This document shows positions 38,171 through 50,238 of a stretch of 64,000 nt of DNA, piece by piece. The notes beneath the pieces are model-generated. The model was not told the DNA's origin, searched no databases, and worked only from the letters and a program-made list of their open reading frames with translations. The DNA is from Eremophila alpestris peregrina (lineage: Eukaryota; Chordata; Aves; Passeriformes; Alaudidae): contig WMCF01000018.1 in NCBI GenBank assembly GCA_009792885.1, positions 5,272,253 through 5,336,252 on the forward strand. Direction: 5' to 3'. The position numbers were made by a program, and so were the translations under genes. Positions within the stretch are counted from its first letter, which is position 1. Every line of letters starts with the position of its first letter.

Positions 38171-41100
38171 GTGAAATTGGATTTTGTTGCTGTTCTCACC
38201 TTGTCTGAGTGTGCATGTCATTTCAGATGCACAGACATGCATTCATAGTTCATGGATGCTAATTTCTGTGTACAATTCTTACAATGGATAGACACATGTT
38301 TTAAAATTCACACATGAGTTCAAAGAGTCTCAGTCTGTAGTTTCAAACCTAGGAATTAATGCAGTTCACAAAAATTCTGCCAGTCTAGTTGCCCCTTCAA
38401 TTAATTTTGCTTGGTATGCAAGTACAAGCATCATTAGTTTGTATCATTTTTAGCAACATCCTGAAAGAATCAGCAAGTCAGTTTTGTGCTCAGCCTGATA
38501 AACTGTTGAGACAATTTTGCCAGCAAAGCTAACTCACACAGTGCAAATATTTACCAAGAGATTATCTATTCTTAAAACAAAGTCACTAATCCAGGTTGTC
38601 TCTTCCAGACATAATTCTGAACATGTATATTGAGCAAGCTAAAAGCATAGTAACAAAAATGTTTTGCAATGTAAGAGCTTTGTGATCATCTGCTGCCTTC
38701 AGCCAAATCTGTTCTGAAAGCTTGTCGTGTCTCTGGCTGCATTGTGAATTCTGCTATGTTTACAAAAGTGGAGGAGATAGTGGGTAAAGTGGAAATATTT
38801 TTCAGGTTTTATCTGCACTTGACTAGTATTAAGTGGTATTTTTGACTCCTGCTGATCAGATTTCTCCTCACTCGTCTGTCTCACTTGTCAACACCATGTG
38901 GAACAAGTGACAGCCTTGTTCTTGTTCCTTGTATTTGAGCTCAAGTGTCTACATTTGAATTTGTCTTGGTACTTCTATGATACAAATACTTCAAAATAAA
39001 TAAAATGCTGCTAAATCTGCTCAGCCTTACTGCTACTGAAAAAGCACAGGAGTGCCTCATGTAGTTTGAAAAACTTGGAACAGAACTGATCTGCCATCAT
39101 TTTTGTGCTGGTAAAGGTGGCAGATAGAAAGGAGGCCAGGAAGGTGAGAGCAGCCTGAAGCTATGGCATGGAGCTCCATGAACCACAACAGCCATATCCA
39201 GCTTGGATGTTTGCAAGAATGGCTTTCCAAGGAGGGGTTTTCCATGGGAACTGCACCCTGGAGTGAAAGAAGAGGCAAGCAGGGCATTTGCCCAAGACAC
39301 AGAACTGCCTGGCTGCCCAAAAATGTGGGGAATAAAGTAAATGCCCTAACAGGCAATGAAAGGCAAAAATGGCAGTAGGACAATAGATTGCTTTCCTGTG
39401 ACCCACAGCAACGTACTGGATTACTTCAGGGAACCCCAAAGTAGATTAAAAGGATATTTTTCTTATGAAGAATGAGAATAAAGGTATCAAAGGTTTCTTC
39501 ACTCTTTTAAGTTAGAAAAAGGCAATCCAACTGGAAAAGGCTCAAGCTATCAATTTATCTTTGTGGGAGACTGTATGGTTATTTATCTTTTTTAATTATG
39601 CTTCAAAAGAAAGATGGTGCTGCAATAAATAACATTAGGCAACAATAAAGGGAACAGCACAGAGAGCTGCTTGTGGCGTGTTCCTCTCACCCTCTTCGTT
39701 TTAACCTCCATAAAAGTGTGGGGTTTTCCATGTTGCTTGAGGTGTTCAAGGCAGTGATGCTTCTGGAAGCCAGTGAAACACAGCTGCTTGCTGATTAAGG
39801 GGATACAGGAGATGGCAGGATTACATTAGTATGATGCATGTGCTGCTACTCAGGGACCAGCAAGCTCCCAAATTTAGTGCCAGATACACACACACGGTTG
39901 CACCTGAGCACATCTAAAAACGTGGCACTTTCTCCAAAGCCTGAGCAGAGTTTATTTGTGTGTGTGTGTATACTAGTGAAGAAAAACAAACAAACAAATC
40001 GGCAAGAAAAACCGAACAAACAAAAAACAAACCAAAACAAACAAAAAACCCCCCACAAAACATAAAATTCCTGCATGAACATTAGGAAAGCACTGATACT
40101 TCTTTTAAAAGAATTCAGGTAACTTTGAAGCATCTTCACTTTTAACTCTAAAGATGCCACCTAGGCAGGGCATGTGAGCTGTAACATTTGTGTTTGTCCA
40201 GGTTTACAGCATGTGAAAACATTTTCAGAAATAAAAACTTTTACAAAGCTTCCTTTGAGAGGTTTTCACTTTGGACCCTTAAGAAGAGATTTGCTTTCCA
40301 TAAGGTCAAGTGAATGGCATCTATTTGAAGTTGCCTTTTTCTTAATGTGTGACACAGCTTGGGCAGTCAAATTCACTGCTCTGTATTATTGTTTAGTATT
40401 TGAAAGCAAATTAAAGGGAATTAGTTAAGACTTTTTCTTGTACAACTTGGGCCCTAAAGCTTTTTTGTAATCATGCTGGCAGTAATGTAACAATTTATCT
40501 TAGAGACAAGTCTAACAGCAATGTCATAATTTCAAGTGCCAAATAGTCTTTCATATTTCTTTCAGCAGGAGAGAACTGTTGGGATTTTCATGTATGTTTT
40601 GCCTCTGTAAAAATAGAAGTTGGAGTGTGAAACATAGATCATCCTTCATACTCATTAGCATTTTAATGGCTTCTCAATTGTTAACAGATTTGATCTAGCT
40701 GCTAGAAAGATAAGACTGGGTTGTGATTTACGTCTACACTTTCCAATCCAGTAGTAGTCAGTTATAATACATTTTACTAAATATAATGTCAGGTCTCTGA
40801 AATAAATTTTCAATGCATTTAAAAAAATGATAAAGACAACGATAAACCTAAATGCAAGTATACCCCTCCAATATCTTTGCATTAGCCATAGTTCTGATTT
40901 GTTGTTTTGAAGAGCACAAAAAAATTTTGCCAACAAAAATAATAGTGATATAATTTGAAAATTAGAGATGGTGTATTCTGCACCATGTAACATTACAGAG
41001 TAATGGCATGAAGCAACAGAAGCATTGACAGCAGAATGATTTGCAGAATTTCTAACACGGAGAAGTTGTTTAAGGGTTCATTTTTCACGGTATTTTCAAT

Positions 41101-44100
41101 GTACAATTCTATGTTTTTATCAAGAACATTATGGCTTATTGAGTCACAAACTCCTTCTGCACATGTAGGATGTAGCTGTTACAATTTGCACACATTTTAA
41201 CTTCTCAGAAGCTATCAGCTCCAAAAAAGACTGTCAAACCCAAGGGCAGCATGGCATTATATTTAGAAATATTCTTAGTGTCAGGAATGATTTGAACTAT
41301 CCAAATTAAACTACAGAAGACAAACACACAGAGCCTGGCTAATTGACTCTTACCATCTGAACACTGTCTGCTGTAGCCCTGTGAGTCATTCATGGCATGT
41401 CCCTCTTCCTTTCTCTCCCCTAAAGACAGGGCTGAACCAAATCCTGAACTGAATACAGATTTTTAGGATCTCAGCACTGTCAGTGTCTATTTGACACGCC
41501 TCTGTGGTTTGAATCCTGTGGAATCCAGCACTCCTTGCCCAGTAGTTACATGTCCTTAGCATCAGAGGAAGTCAGAATCCAGAACATCACCAGGCTCACC
41601 AGAAGGTCTAAGAGAAGGTGTTAGAGTGGCAGGAGCATCATTACTGACAAAGCTGAAGCAGAGTGAGGACTTCTGAATAAAAGAAAGACTCTATTCAGAG
41701 GAGTCATTATATCAACCAAATACATCAACTAACACTTTGGATTGGGGTTTTCTTCCATTTAGAATTTTCCATTCTCTCTGCCATCTCCTTCTAGGCAGCT
41801 GTCCATAGAGATTATTGATGGGGAAATGGACACCACTGGCATTTTTCCATAGAATGTTAATGTACTAACAGTTCTGTTATCTAGGGTTTTATCTGTAATG
41901 TGTTGTGGTCTAGAAAATCTCCAGCAGAAGTTGAACAAAACTCCTGCCTACATGGTTCATTTATTTCAACAGTGGACTTGTAATGCAGAACGTAGAAACT
42001 TTCAGTATTATTGTCTGTGCTGGGCTTTCTATATTGAGGCAGAGTATTGGAATTTTCAGGTGTGCTACTTCAGTACTACATGACTTTTGGCGGTCTAGAG
42101 GGAAAACTGCAAGTTTTGACTGCTGTTTTTAAAAGAAAGAAAGTAATCTGAATCCCTTAATTAAGTAATCCCTTTCATGACCCATCCAGTAGGTTGGTAA
42201 TCAAATGGCTCTTTTCGATGTAAAGATCTGCTGGTCTTCCTCCAGCTAAGAGGGTGACCTGAATGCACTAGATTAGATATTTCAGTATTGACTGCAATTG
42301 TCTGAAGACAGCTTTTACAAAGCTGTCTGGACTTGTAGATCATCAGGCTGGCAAAGGGGCAGGAGGAGGAGAGTGGGGGTTTTGGGGCAGTGGAGAATTG
42401 GGGAAGAGGGCAAGAAATGAGGCAGGCAGTTTTTCTCATGGCATATTGAGGTGATATTTGCACAGTGCTGTTAGTAGGGGCCTTGAATACACTTTTCATC
42501 ACATGGCATATTAGATCTCTTCCTGTCAGAAAGTTAGACTCTAAAAATGTAAAATGTCTGTGGCAGAGATTTCCAGCTGCCAACAAAAGGCTCACTTTCA
42601 TGAGGAAAATAATTTAAAATGCTTCTGAGTCATTGTGAAAAATAGAGGCCATGACTGTGTCTGCAAAATCCCATTGAGTCGAGACACGGAAGACAAGAAA
42701 AATTGCATTCATACCAGTGTGATCATCATCTGTCCATTCAGCACAGTGCTCTCCAGGAAAAGACAAAGCTGGAGTGACAGCACAAGGAGCATCCTGAGCC
42801 CTTCTGTGTCACTGCTCTGCTGACCTCTGCACTGCACGGGAGTGGACAGGCACAGGAGTGTGAGAAGGGAAATGGGGGTTCTTTTTCCTCCTCTCTTTCC
42901 CTCATCCCTGAAGTCTTGATGTAAACTTGTGGTGATAGATGCAGGTGGCTAAAAATAGTGTGGGTTTTCTTTAGCATACTAGCAAGTGAATAATTTTCTG
43001 CTGTAAGCAGGATGCCAAGGATAGCAAAAACCTGATGGTAATGGCAGGTGAGGTACAATGATGGAGTGCAGCTACCAGCCCACTAAATCAGTGGCAGGCT
43101 ACTTGGCACATTTGCCAATGCTGCAGCCAGAGAAAAGCCCTGGGGAAACTATTCCCTGCATTTAAAAATTATACTTGAGATACACTTGTTATATCCAAGG
43201 AATTTGATAATTTATCCTCTCAGCGTGGGAACCCTGCAGTAACAAGTGATAGTTCTTGTTATATTACTTGTTGCAGCTTCGGCTTCCTGGATTTTCAGAT
43301 TCTCTGCTTCTAGCTTAGAAAATACCACATGTATCTCTGCACAAGTGTAATTGTCTTCAGGCATGAAAGTTTAAAAATTACGCTGAGTGCTGGACAGAAT
43401 CTACGAAAAGGCTGTCATGATCTGTTCAGGCTTTTCCTGTTTGTCATACCTCCAGCATTTACATCTGGAAGTTATTCTATACAGTTACTGCAGAGGGGAC
43501 AGTTCTTTTGTACAGGCTTGTGCTATGATTTTTGAACAAGCAGGAAATCCTCTGTAATGGTTTATGTTTTCCTACTGGTGGATATAAATCCCATTATTAT
43601 TTAATGTTCTAATGTCTATTGCTAGGAGGAGTTTTCATCATCTGAAATTATGATCTTTTGAAGTCAAATGGCAAAATTCCTGTTGACTTTGGTAGGGCAG
43701 ATTTGACTCCAGAGCAGTGCAAGAGCTTAAGTGACCTGCCACTAGCCAGACCCTTCAGCAGTGGGTATTTTTATCAAGTCAGCCTCATAATGGAGTTGCC
43801 TCAGAAAGTCTGCTTCGACTCCAGAAAGATGTGACTGAAATAAAGCAGGTGCCTTCCTAATTGGAAAGTGGGGGAGGCTGTTTTACAAGAAGTATTTAGT
43901 GCTAAATAAGGAATAGAATTATTTCCCTGGGGAGCTTGAAATACTTTTAAAACTTTTATAGCTTCCTATTTCTTTCCCTCTCCTTCCCACTCCCAGATGG
44001 AGCATTTCATGTCCCATTTCATGTATCCTCACCAAGCTTGCCACACTGGGGACCATGAAGCACTTGGGAAGATTCTGCTATTTGAGGGGTGATGGCAGTA

Positions 44101-44389
44101 ATGCTGTTCATGGTGAGGCAAAGAGGCAGCACGTAACAGGGTGTTTTGTCCATTCTGTGCTCAGTGTTATTAATTGTAAGAGTAATGGGGTGTGAATTGC
44201 GTCCCTACTGCACCAATAGGATCTAAGAGATAAAAATTCTCTACACAGCATGCTTGTTTGTCCCACCATTGCAAGAAAACCAGGTTTTGGAGGATGCTGA
44301 GATCCTTTCCTTTGGATAATGAGTGCAGTCTATAGCCACACTCTCCTCATTATGCAGATAGTTCAGACAAATCTCCCTTCCCTCCATTT
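38171..44389. other. Long unique noncoding stretch
   Basis: Six kilobases without a recognisable gene. Contains a TG microsatellite (39957-39969) and an A/C-rich tract (39980-40062). The 146-codon minus-strand frame at 42161-42601 has no family resemblance and is not called. Confidence 0.5.
39957..40062 (+). repeat. TG microsatellite and adjoining CAAA-rich low-complexity tract
   Basis: (TG)6 at 39957-39969 is followed by repeated AAC, CAAA and CAAAAA units from 39980 to 40062, ending in a C6 run. Confidence 0.9.
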
Positions 44390-44790
44390 CCCTATTAAAA
44401 TGTGCTTTAGTGAACAAAAGACGTGGTGCCACTGCGAGGACTAGTGCTAGATTGTTCACATCATTAGTTGAGATGAAATTGCGATTATACTGTCTGCATT
44501 TGGTTGCACTTCATTCAAACCTTGTCATTGCCTTTGCCAAACTCAACATCTTCTGGGGTGTTTCTTTGAACACCATTTATCTGTGTTTCCAGCCTATTCA
44601 AAGATGCCTCACTGCCTGCAATGGCTGCATTTAATTTCCTTTACTTACACATTGCTGATTTGCTGGGTCTTTATGTCAGATTTCCCGTTCCACATTATTA
44701 GTATTTAAACTTGCACCTTTTTAAAATCGGATGATAAATTAACCTCACATTGCTCTTTTTCCAAGCATTAGTCACTTGCTAGGAACCCTG
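44390..44790. promoter_or_regulatory. Candidate conserved noncoding element (weak)
   Basis: CpG-retaining sequence (for example near 44421, 44436, 44482 and 44728) with homeodomain-like cores near 44462-44468 and 44738-44742. No repeat similarity. This is the weakest of the regulatory candidates. Confidence 0.25.
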
Positions 44791-45689
44791 GAAATTAGCT
44801 AATTTTCTCTCATGCCTGACACTGGCAACCAGATACGGAAACCAACTTAATCAGCTGGCAGAGTTCACCATCCAGTGGCTGGCCCTGCTGAGCACAAATG
44901 GGACTCAAAGCAGAAGCCCTGTGATGCCCTGGCAGCAGATCAGGTGATAGGGATAGCTGATAGCTATTAAAGCTGTCCTGTGCTGGTGAGCTGAGCTGCT
45001 GTGAAGCAGCTCCTCCCACATCTGCCCCTGCCATGGAAGGTGGTGCCTTGCACACTGATGGTCCCAGGGCTGGGTGATGCCTGACAGCCTGTGTGGTGCT
45101 TGCTCCTCCAGTGGGCTGAAGTCTCAGGTGCTCTTTAGTTCTTAACAGCCAAGTCCTGCCAGTCTGACTGATATCCCTCCAACAGCCTGCCTTGTGTACA
45201 GTGGGGCATTTCCTGCCATGCCTCCAGCTTTTATGTTAATGTTTGGTGACGTTCGCCGGTCAAAAGAGTCCCTCTCCCTGCCCCAGCTGCATTTAGCGGT
45301 GCTGGTGGCAGTTCCCCACTGCCTCAGATCCCCTCTCAGGATGGGTGAAGGTTGCCAGGCACACCTGACAGCCTGCTCCTGCTCTGTGCCTCGTCTCAAT
45401 TCCCACTCATCTGAGGGAGTTGAGGACAGGTCACGAGTGATCATCTTTTGGCTGCTAGAGGCGGATCTGGTGCCCAGTGATGAGGCAGCTGGGTCATCCT
45501 CTGCCCCTGCTCATCTGCCTTGTTTCTGATGTCCTTGCAGGGACAGCTCAGAGGCTCGAGGAGAGGATGCTGAGATGCTGCTATAGGGAGAAAGAGGCAC
45601 AGAGCCACCCCTTTGCTCTTTATTTAAGCAGGCTCCCACAAGAGCTATCTGCATCTTTCCCCCATCTTCCGGAGTAATTTGAGGGCAGC
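44791..45689. other. GC-richer unique DNA with spurious frames
   Basis: Overlapping frames of 81-111 codons occur on both strands, and several CpGs lie at about 45249-45298. A polypyrimidine-AG resembling a splice acceptor precedes 45541, but no matching donor or conserved frame was found. An unrecognised exon cannot be excluded. Confidence 0.4.
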
Positions 45690-45960
45690 CTGTGACATGT
45701 TCTGCATCATTTCTGTCATCAGAAGTAGAAGTTTTGATTGTTACTGCATCCAGGGTAAGGTTATGGCCATGGCAGATTACTAATAACATGTAACACAGAT
45801 CATTAAATTTGCATAAAATTGCACAGGGAGGACAACACAAAGTGGCTGCCTCAAACGAGATACCATTAGACAGAACAAAAGTAGTCTGATTTATGTACAT
45901 GCAGTCTTTTATTTGTTTCCTTATTAGAGGACTATCCATTCAGTGTAAGGACTTTATTTT
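45690..45960. promoter_or_regulatory. Candidate conserved noncoding element with octamer
   Basis: ATTTGCAT at 45807-45814 is the exact complement of the POU octamer ATGCAAAT. The surrounding block is repeat-free and includes further AT-rich cores. Motif evidence only. Confidence 0.32.
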
Positions 45961-47279
45961 CTGTATATTTGAAGGCTCTGTGTGTTGTGGAGGCTTAAGG
46001 AATAGCAACAACCATACAACAACACAAAGTTACAACATACCATGTGCACAGTATACAACACAGATCTTTTGTTAAAGGGAAAAAAAAGATGCTCAGAGTT
46101 AAATTACTGACCTGGGTCTCAGGAAAACTGAAAAATTCCCTGAAGTTTATGTCATTCCTCCTCAGCATTTCCACTTTCTCTAAAATGTTACCCTAAATAT
46201 TTAAACTGTAAGCTTTGTGTACTGTCTTATGGCATATATATATTTTCAGTGCTTAGTTTGGCCTGCTGCAATCTTTTACAGGGCCCTTAGATTCTACTAA
46301 AATTTAAATTACAAATCAGTAACCTTGCAATGTTTCCTGTCACATTCATCACAGATCATCCTACTGAGGTTTGGGATGCCACGTGTTGATTAGACAAGGC
46401 TTTAAATGTCTGCTTAAAGTGTCACAGACAAAACTCACCATCATTTTATTAAATAAGATTACAGATATTTGCAATCAATAAAATAAACTGTTTAAAAGGT
46501 AGCTGGCATCTCTCTGCCTTCAGATTTTAAATGCAAGGAGCAGTTAGAAGATCAGTACAGGACCTAGAGGTGTAGTTTATTACAGCTTTTGTGTAGGTCA
46601 CTGTTAAATTTGCTTATTAATTTGGATATATCTAAGCAGCATTACTGGTTTTACATGAATGCTTTGCCAACATGAATACTCAGAAAAGTACAACATTTTC
46701 CAAAATGTTGGACTTTTCGTTTTTTTCTAAGGGTGAAATCCATATTTCAAGCTGCTTTCCTCAGTTGCAACAGAGTGCATCATTCTTGCCACTATATTTT
46801 TTTAGAAATCTGTTCAATTTTTAGGTTTAATTTCAAGTTTAGCATAGTCCTTTGAGGATGGTAATGCCAGCTAATGAGACTTGTGAAGAGAGTCTTCTGG
46901 TGTCTCAAAGTGCCCGTTTAGAAAGGAGTGGAAAGCTAAGATTCCTTTATTCTGTTTATGATCTGACTCCAAATGATCTACACTGTTGGAGAGAAGGTAA
47001 TTTAATGGCCATTATTGCTATACAATCCTGCATCTTCTTTGAAGCTGCCAGCTTGAAAACCAGCTCCAGTCCTGTGTGTTCATTTGGAACCTTTGCTGAG
47101 CTTTTTATCAAAGCATGACACAGAGATGGTTCCTAAACAGCTTCCCTTTCTCACACACCCAAATTAACCATTTTCTCCTCATCTAACCAAAGGCAGAGAT
47201 GCTTTGAGGTCCAGACATATGTAGTAACTGTTGAAACATGGCATAAAGAAAAGGACCATACTGATTAGATTACTGAGGC
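45961..47279. other. Unique noncoding DNA with a strong palindrome
   Basis: No gene recognised. The 36-bp palindrome at 46683-46718 is the main structure. Confidence 0.5.
46683..46718. repeat. 36-bp near-perfect palindrome (17-bp arms)
   Basis: The arm at 46683-46699 (GAAAAGTACAACATTTT) and the arm at 46702-46718 (AAAATGTTGGACTTTTC) are complementary at 16 of 17 positions around a 2-base loop. The single mismatch is 46690 against 46711. It is the strongest palindrome I saw in the window. It is too short for a typical pre-miRNA hairpin, and no flanking repeat explains it. Confidence 0.92.
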
Positions 47280-47450
47280 ACTTTGAAAGGATTTGCTCCC
47301 GTTACAAAGTGTGCAACATGGCTGGCAAATTAACTCATTTGTAAAATAAATTATTTAATATAATAAATCATTAACTTCGCATTTTAGTGAAGTGTCTCAT
47401 TAAGAAGCAGAAACTCGGAAATTTGATGCATTTACAAAAGCACAAGACAA
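47280..47450. promoter_or_regulatory. Candidate conserved noncoding element
   Basis: AT-rich core with multiple TAAT/ATTA motifs at 47326-47376. CpG-bearing flanks (near 47300, 47378 and 47416) suggest retention of otherwise mutable sites. No repeat similarity. Confidence 0.33.
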
Positions 47451-48938
47451 TGCTCAGGTTGTTTGTGAGGTGGCAGGTTTGGCTCCTCCTGTGCTGAAGT
47501 CAGAGGAGCAGATTCTCAGTGGGGTCAATGTGCCCTACACGTGTCCTTCAGCCCCATTCCTTCATCTGCTGACCTTGGTCCCTGATATATGGGCACATCA
47601 CTCACAGCTTGGCTGCAGGGGGGTTGGGCTACTTGTAAAGCTTTTACAAGCTGCAAGGGAATTTGGTATCTGAAATAATTTCTTTGTGGAAGGACACAGG
47701 GGAATATTTATGACCCTGTGCTTTTTTTTATAAACTGAACCTTCCCTGTGAGTTTCATCTGCCTGCCCTTCCCTGCTTCTCAGTTATGATGGGCACAATG
47801 CTAATTCTGTCTGCTTGGAGCTATTTCTCTTGAATAATGTCATGTGTTCTGCCGTGGTTCCCTTGCTCCTTTAGTGGCCAAGTACACCTAGAACATGGTT
47901 CTTGATGGCTTGATGTCAGGAAATACAGGGATTTTTTTGTCAGTAGGGAAAAAAAAACTGAGAAAGACTGTGGCATAGATTAATTGTATATTTTGCAGGG
48001 AGCATATACAATCCTACCATCACCCCAGCAAAATCCAATACCTGAGAGAGTCCAAAAGTCACCAATGCCCAGGGATGAACCAGCTGGCAAGGAAGTTAGA
48101 AAAGATGGCAAGACCTTGGGCACAGTAAGAGGGAAATAAAGACTTTGCCAGTTTCTGGATTTCTGATTTAATCTGTAAGTCAAAAGGTCAGAAAAAACTA
48201 AAACAAAACAATGTGAAAGGAAGGGATCCTCACGCATCCTGTTACAGTTCTCTTGGGCTTTCCACCTGAATGAAGGCACACAGGCCTTCATACAGGTGGA
48301 ATCCATACAGAAATCACCTTCAATAATGCAATCACCTTTGTAATGCAGCAAAATCAGTGTGTAACTTCAGCTCATTTCTTGATGGCTTCAGAGAGTAAAT
48401 AAGTGTCAGGAAGTCAGAGAATTTTTCTGTCATTGTGAAAGTCAGAGGAACAAGGCATCTCCATGGATTTGGACTTCAATTTCAAATCACCTTGAACGTT
48501 AGCAAAGCTCTACTGGATGTGCTCTTTCTTTGTCATACTAAAGTCTACTATTAATAGCAGCTGTACATACACTTCAAGGAAGATTGTCTCTTCATGTGAA
48601 ATCCTAGAAGAGATGGGGCAGACTTCCAAATTAAAAAATAGAGGAAGGAGGCGACATGCTGTTAATATGTACAAAAATGTTATTAAGTGCCTAGTGCTGC
48701 AAGCAGAAAAATCTTACAACTGATCCATGAAAGTGAAGTGAATTCTGGAATCCTTGATAACCAGCTTTAAATATTTGACAGAGAATTTCATTAATTTATA
48801 TATTCCTTCCGGGCAAAGAGAATATAGAAAAATTTTCACTAGAAACATCACAGAACAGTAGCCACCTTTGTGTGCGTGGCATTGGTGTGTAACTGTTGGG
48901 AATAAAGCAATGTTAAAAAGAAGCAAGAGATGGCCAGG
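47451..48938. other. Unique noncoding DNA
   Basis: No gene or repeat recognised. A 123-codon minus-strand frame at 47980-48351 has no recognisable protein feature. Confidence 0.5.
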
Positions 48939-49453
48939 TGTCATAGGTTTGCCCTGGCAATGATGCCAGTGCACCCATGAATATGTATCTGGAGAAAATC
49001 GGCTGTGGGATGTGAGTCAGAACAGAGCAAAGCAAGGCCTAGACTTTGAAACAAACCAAATTTATTATACTACAACTACAAAAAATGACAGAAATGGAAT
49101 GAAAACCTTCTTGAGCATTTTCCTCAGTTTCCAACCCTTCCAACCATACATACATACACAATTCACATTCTCTTCTGTTCCCACTAGAAAGCTCATCTTC
49201 AATTCAGCAAGGAGAGAGAGAAGTCTCTTCCCTGCACCATAGACCTTTCCCACAGGAGTACCCAGGAAGGGAAATCCCCCCTCCCATTGCCTCCCACTGT
49301 TACCCATAACCACCCACAAGAAAGTCCATTGGGTAACGCTCTTCTCTGTGCCCATATCTGACACTCTCACTGTCAGTATGGCAGCTCCACTGCACCTTGG
49401 GACTCTTAAAAAAAATGCTAAACTCAATACCAAGAACCCAACACTTCCATTTT

Positions 49454-49622
49454 CCCCATTTCCCCTGGGGCCAAAGGATTCCAAGCTTCTTCATGAAGGA
49501 ACACACCAACGTGGGCCTCCCACAGCCCTATAAACCTCCCCATTTTTCTTCCCCCGGGGTCAAAGGGGTTTCCACGGCCTTCCCCATGAAGGCAAACACT
49601 CAGGGGCCTTCCATGGCCCGTC
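49454..49622. repeat. Diverged tandem duplication of about 84 bp inside LTR B
   Basis: Unit 1 (49454-49537) and unit 2 (49538-about 49622) share, in order, a CCCCATTT start, a CC..GGGG.CAAAGG block, an ATGAAGG.A.ACAC block and a GGGCCT.CCA.GGCCC-type end. Retroviral LTRs often carry repeated enhancer units in U3, so this could be such a pair. Confidence 0.65.
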
Positions 49623-49943
49623 CTTCACGCCAGGAAGCTGAAACTCCAAGTGTCACAGTCCACTTCTTCCACGGGTTCCCTCGGATTAAGGGAAGCATCT
49701 GCCCAAAATCCAGTTTCAGAGATCAAAGTCAGGCTATGGCTCTTTAAGCAAGAAAAATGTCCAGCTACAGCCACTTCATCTCATCTCAGCCCACTCTTAG
49801 GGGTCTTTTCATCTTCCTTTAACATCTCAGTCCCAACTTCTACTTGCTCTCATTCTTACTACTGTCCAAAGGGAAAATCAGTCCAAAAAGATTCCCTTCT
49901 GCTCAAGAAAGGGTTACAAAGTTCTCTCAGTGTCCTTCAAACC

Positions 49944-49957
49944 CTCTCTCTCTCTCT
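49944..49957 (+). repeat. (CT)7 microsatellite in LTR B
   Basis: Uninterrupted CT dinucleotides within a pyrimidine-rich part of the LTR (about 49920-50045). Confidence 0.9.
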
Positions 49958-50040
49958 GCTAGACTCCTTTCCTCCCCCGCTCTCCAACTCTCCCTCCTGC
50001 CTCTCCAACTCTTTTCTTTTTTCCCCAGCCCCTCCCCCCT

Positions 50041-50060
50041 GCCCCGGCTCAAGCCGGGGC
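50041..50060. repeat. GC-rich hairpin in LTR B
   Basis: GCCCCGGCT and AGCCGGGGC form a perfect 9-bp stem over a 2-base CA loop, the most GC-rich structure in the window. Confidence 0.9.
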
Positions 50061-50238
50061 AAGGAGGAGGGCACCTCACCCGACCAAAGATGGAGGGAAG
50101 AAGAGACTTTTCAGGAAGTCCCTGGGGCTTTTAACCCCTTGGATTCTTAGAGGCGTGTTTAACCCCTGTTCCAATCACTTCCTTTGGACACCTCCCCAAA
50201 GGAAAAAAAACTCATCTCTCTCAAACCATGACACCAGG

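Larger units (their letters stand above)
48939..50233 (-). mobile_element. Solo LTR B, 1,295 bp, endogenous retrovirus
   Basis: The plus strand starts TGTCATAGGTTTG (48939) and ends CAAACCATGACA (50233). These are TG...CA termini forming a 12-bp imperfect inverted repeat. A 5-bp target duplication, CCAGG, lies immediately outside at 48934-48938 and 50234-50238. Read on the minus strand, an AATAAA lies near 49068-49073, about 130 bp before the 3' end, which fits a polyadenylation signal plus U5; this sets the tentative orientation. A TATAAA on the plus strand (49529-49534) points the other way. Sequence inside is GC- and pyrimidine-rich, unlike its neighbours. There is no primer-binding site, gag, pol or env, so it is a solo LTR. 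A 5-bp duplication is common for class III (ERVL-like) elements, but the family is not proven. Confidence 0.85.

Noticed and set aside
42161..42601. 146-codon minus-strand frame
   Set aside because: No recognisable domain, no splice context, and a composition like surrounding noncoding DNA.
45142..45529. Possible exon in a GC-richer stretch with CpGs
   Set aside because: Frames on both strands are open for about 100 codons, neither is recognisable, and no acceptor/donor pair frames them.
49065..50150. Frames of 96-166 codons on both strands
   Set aside because: They lie inside the GC-rich solo LTR B, conflict with each other, and resemble no retroviral or host protein.
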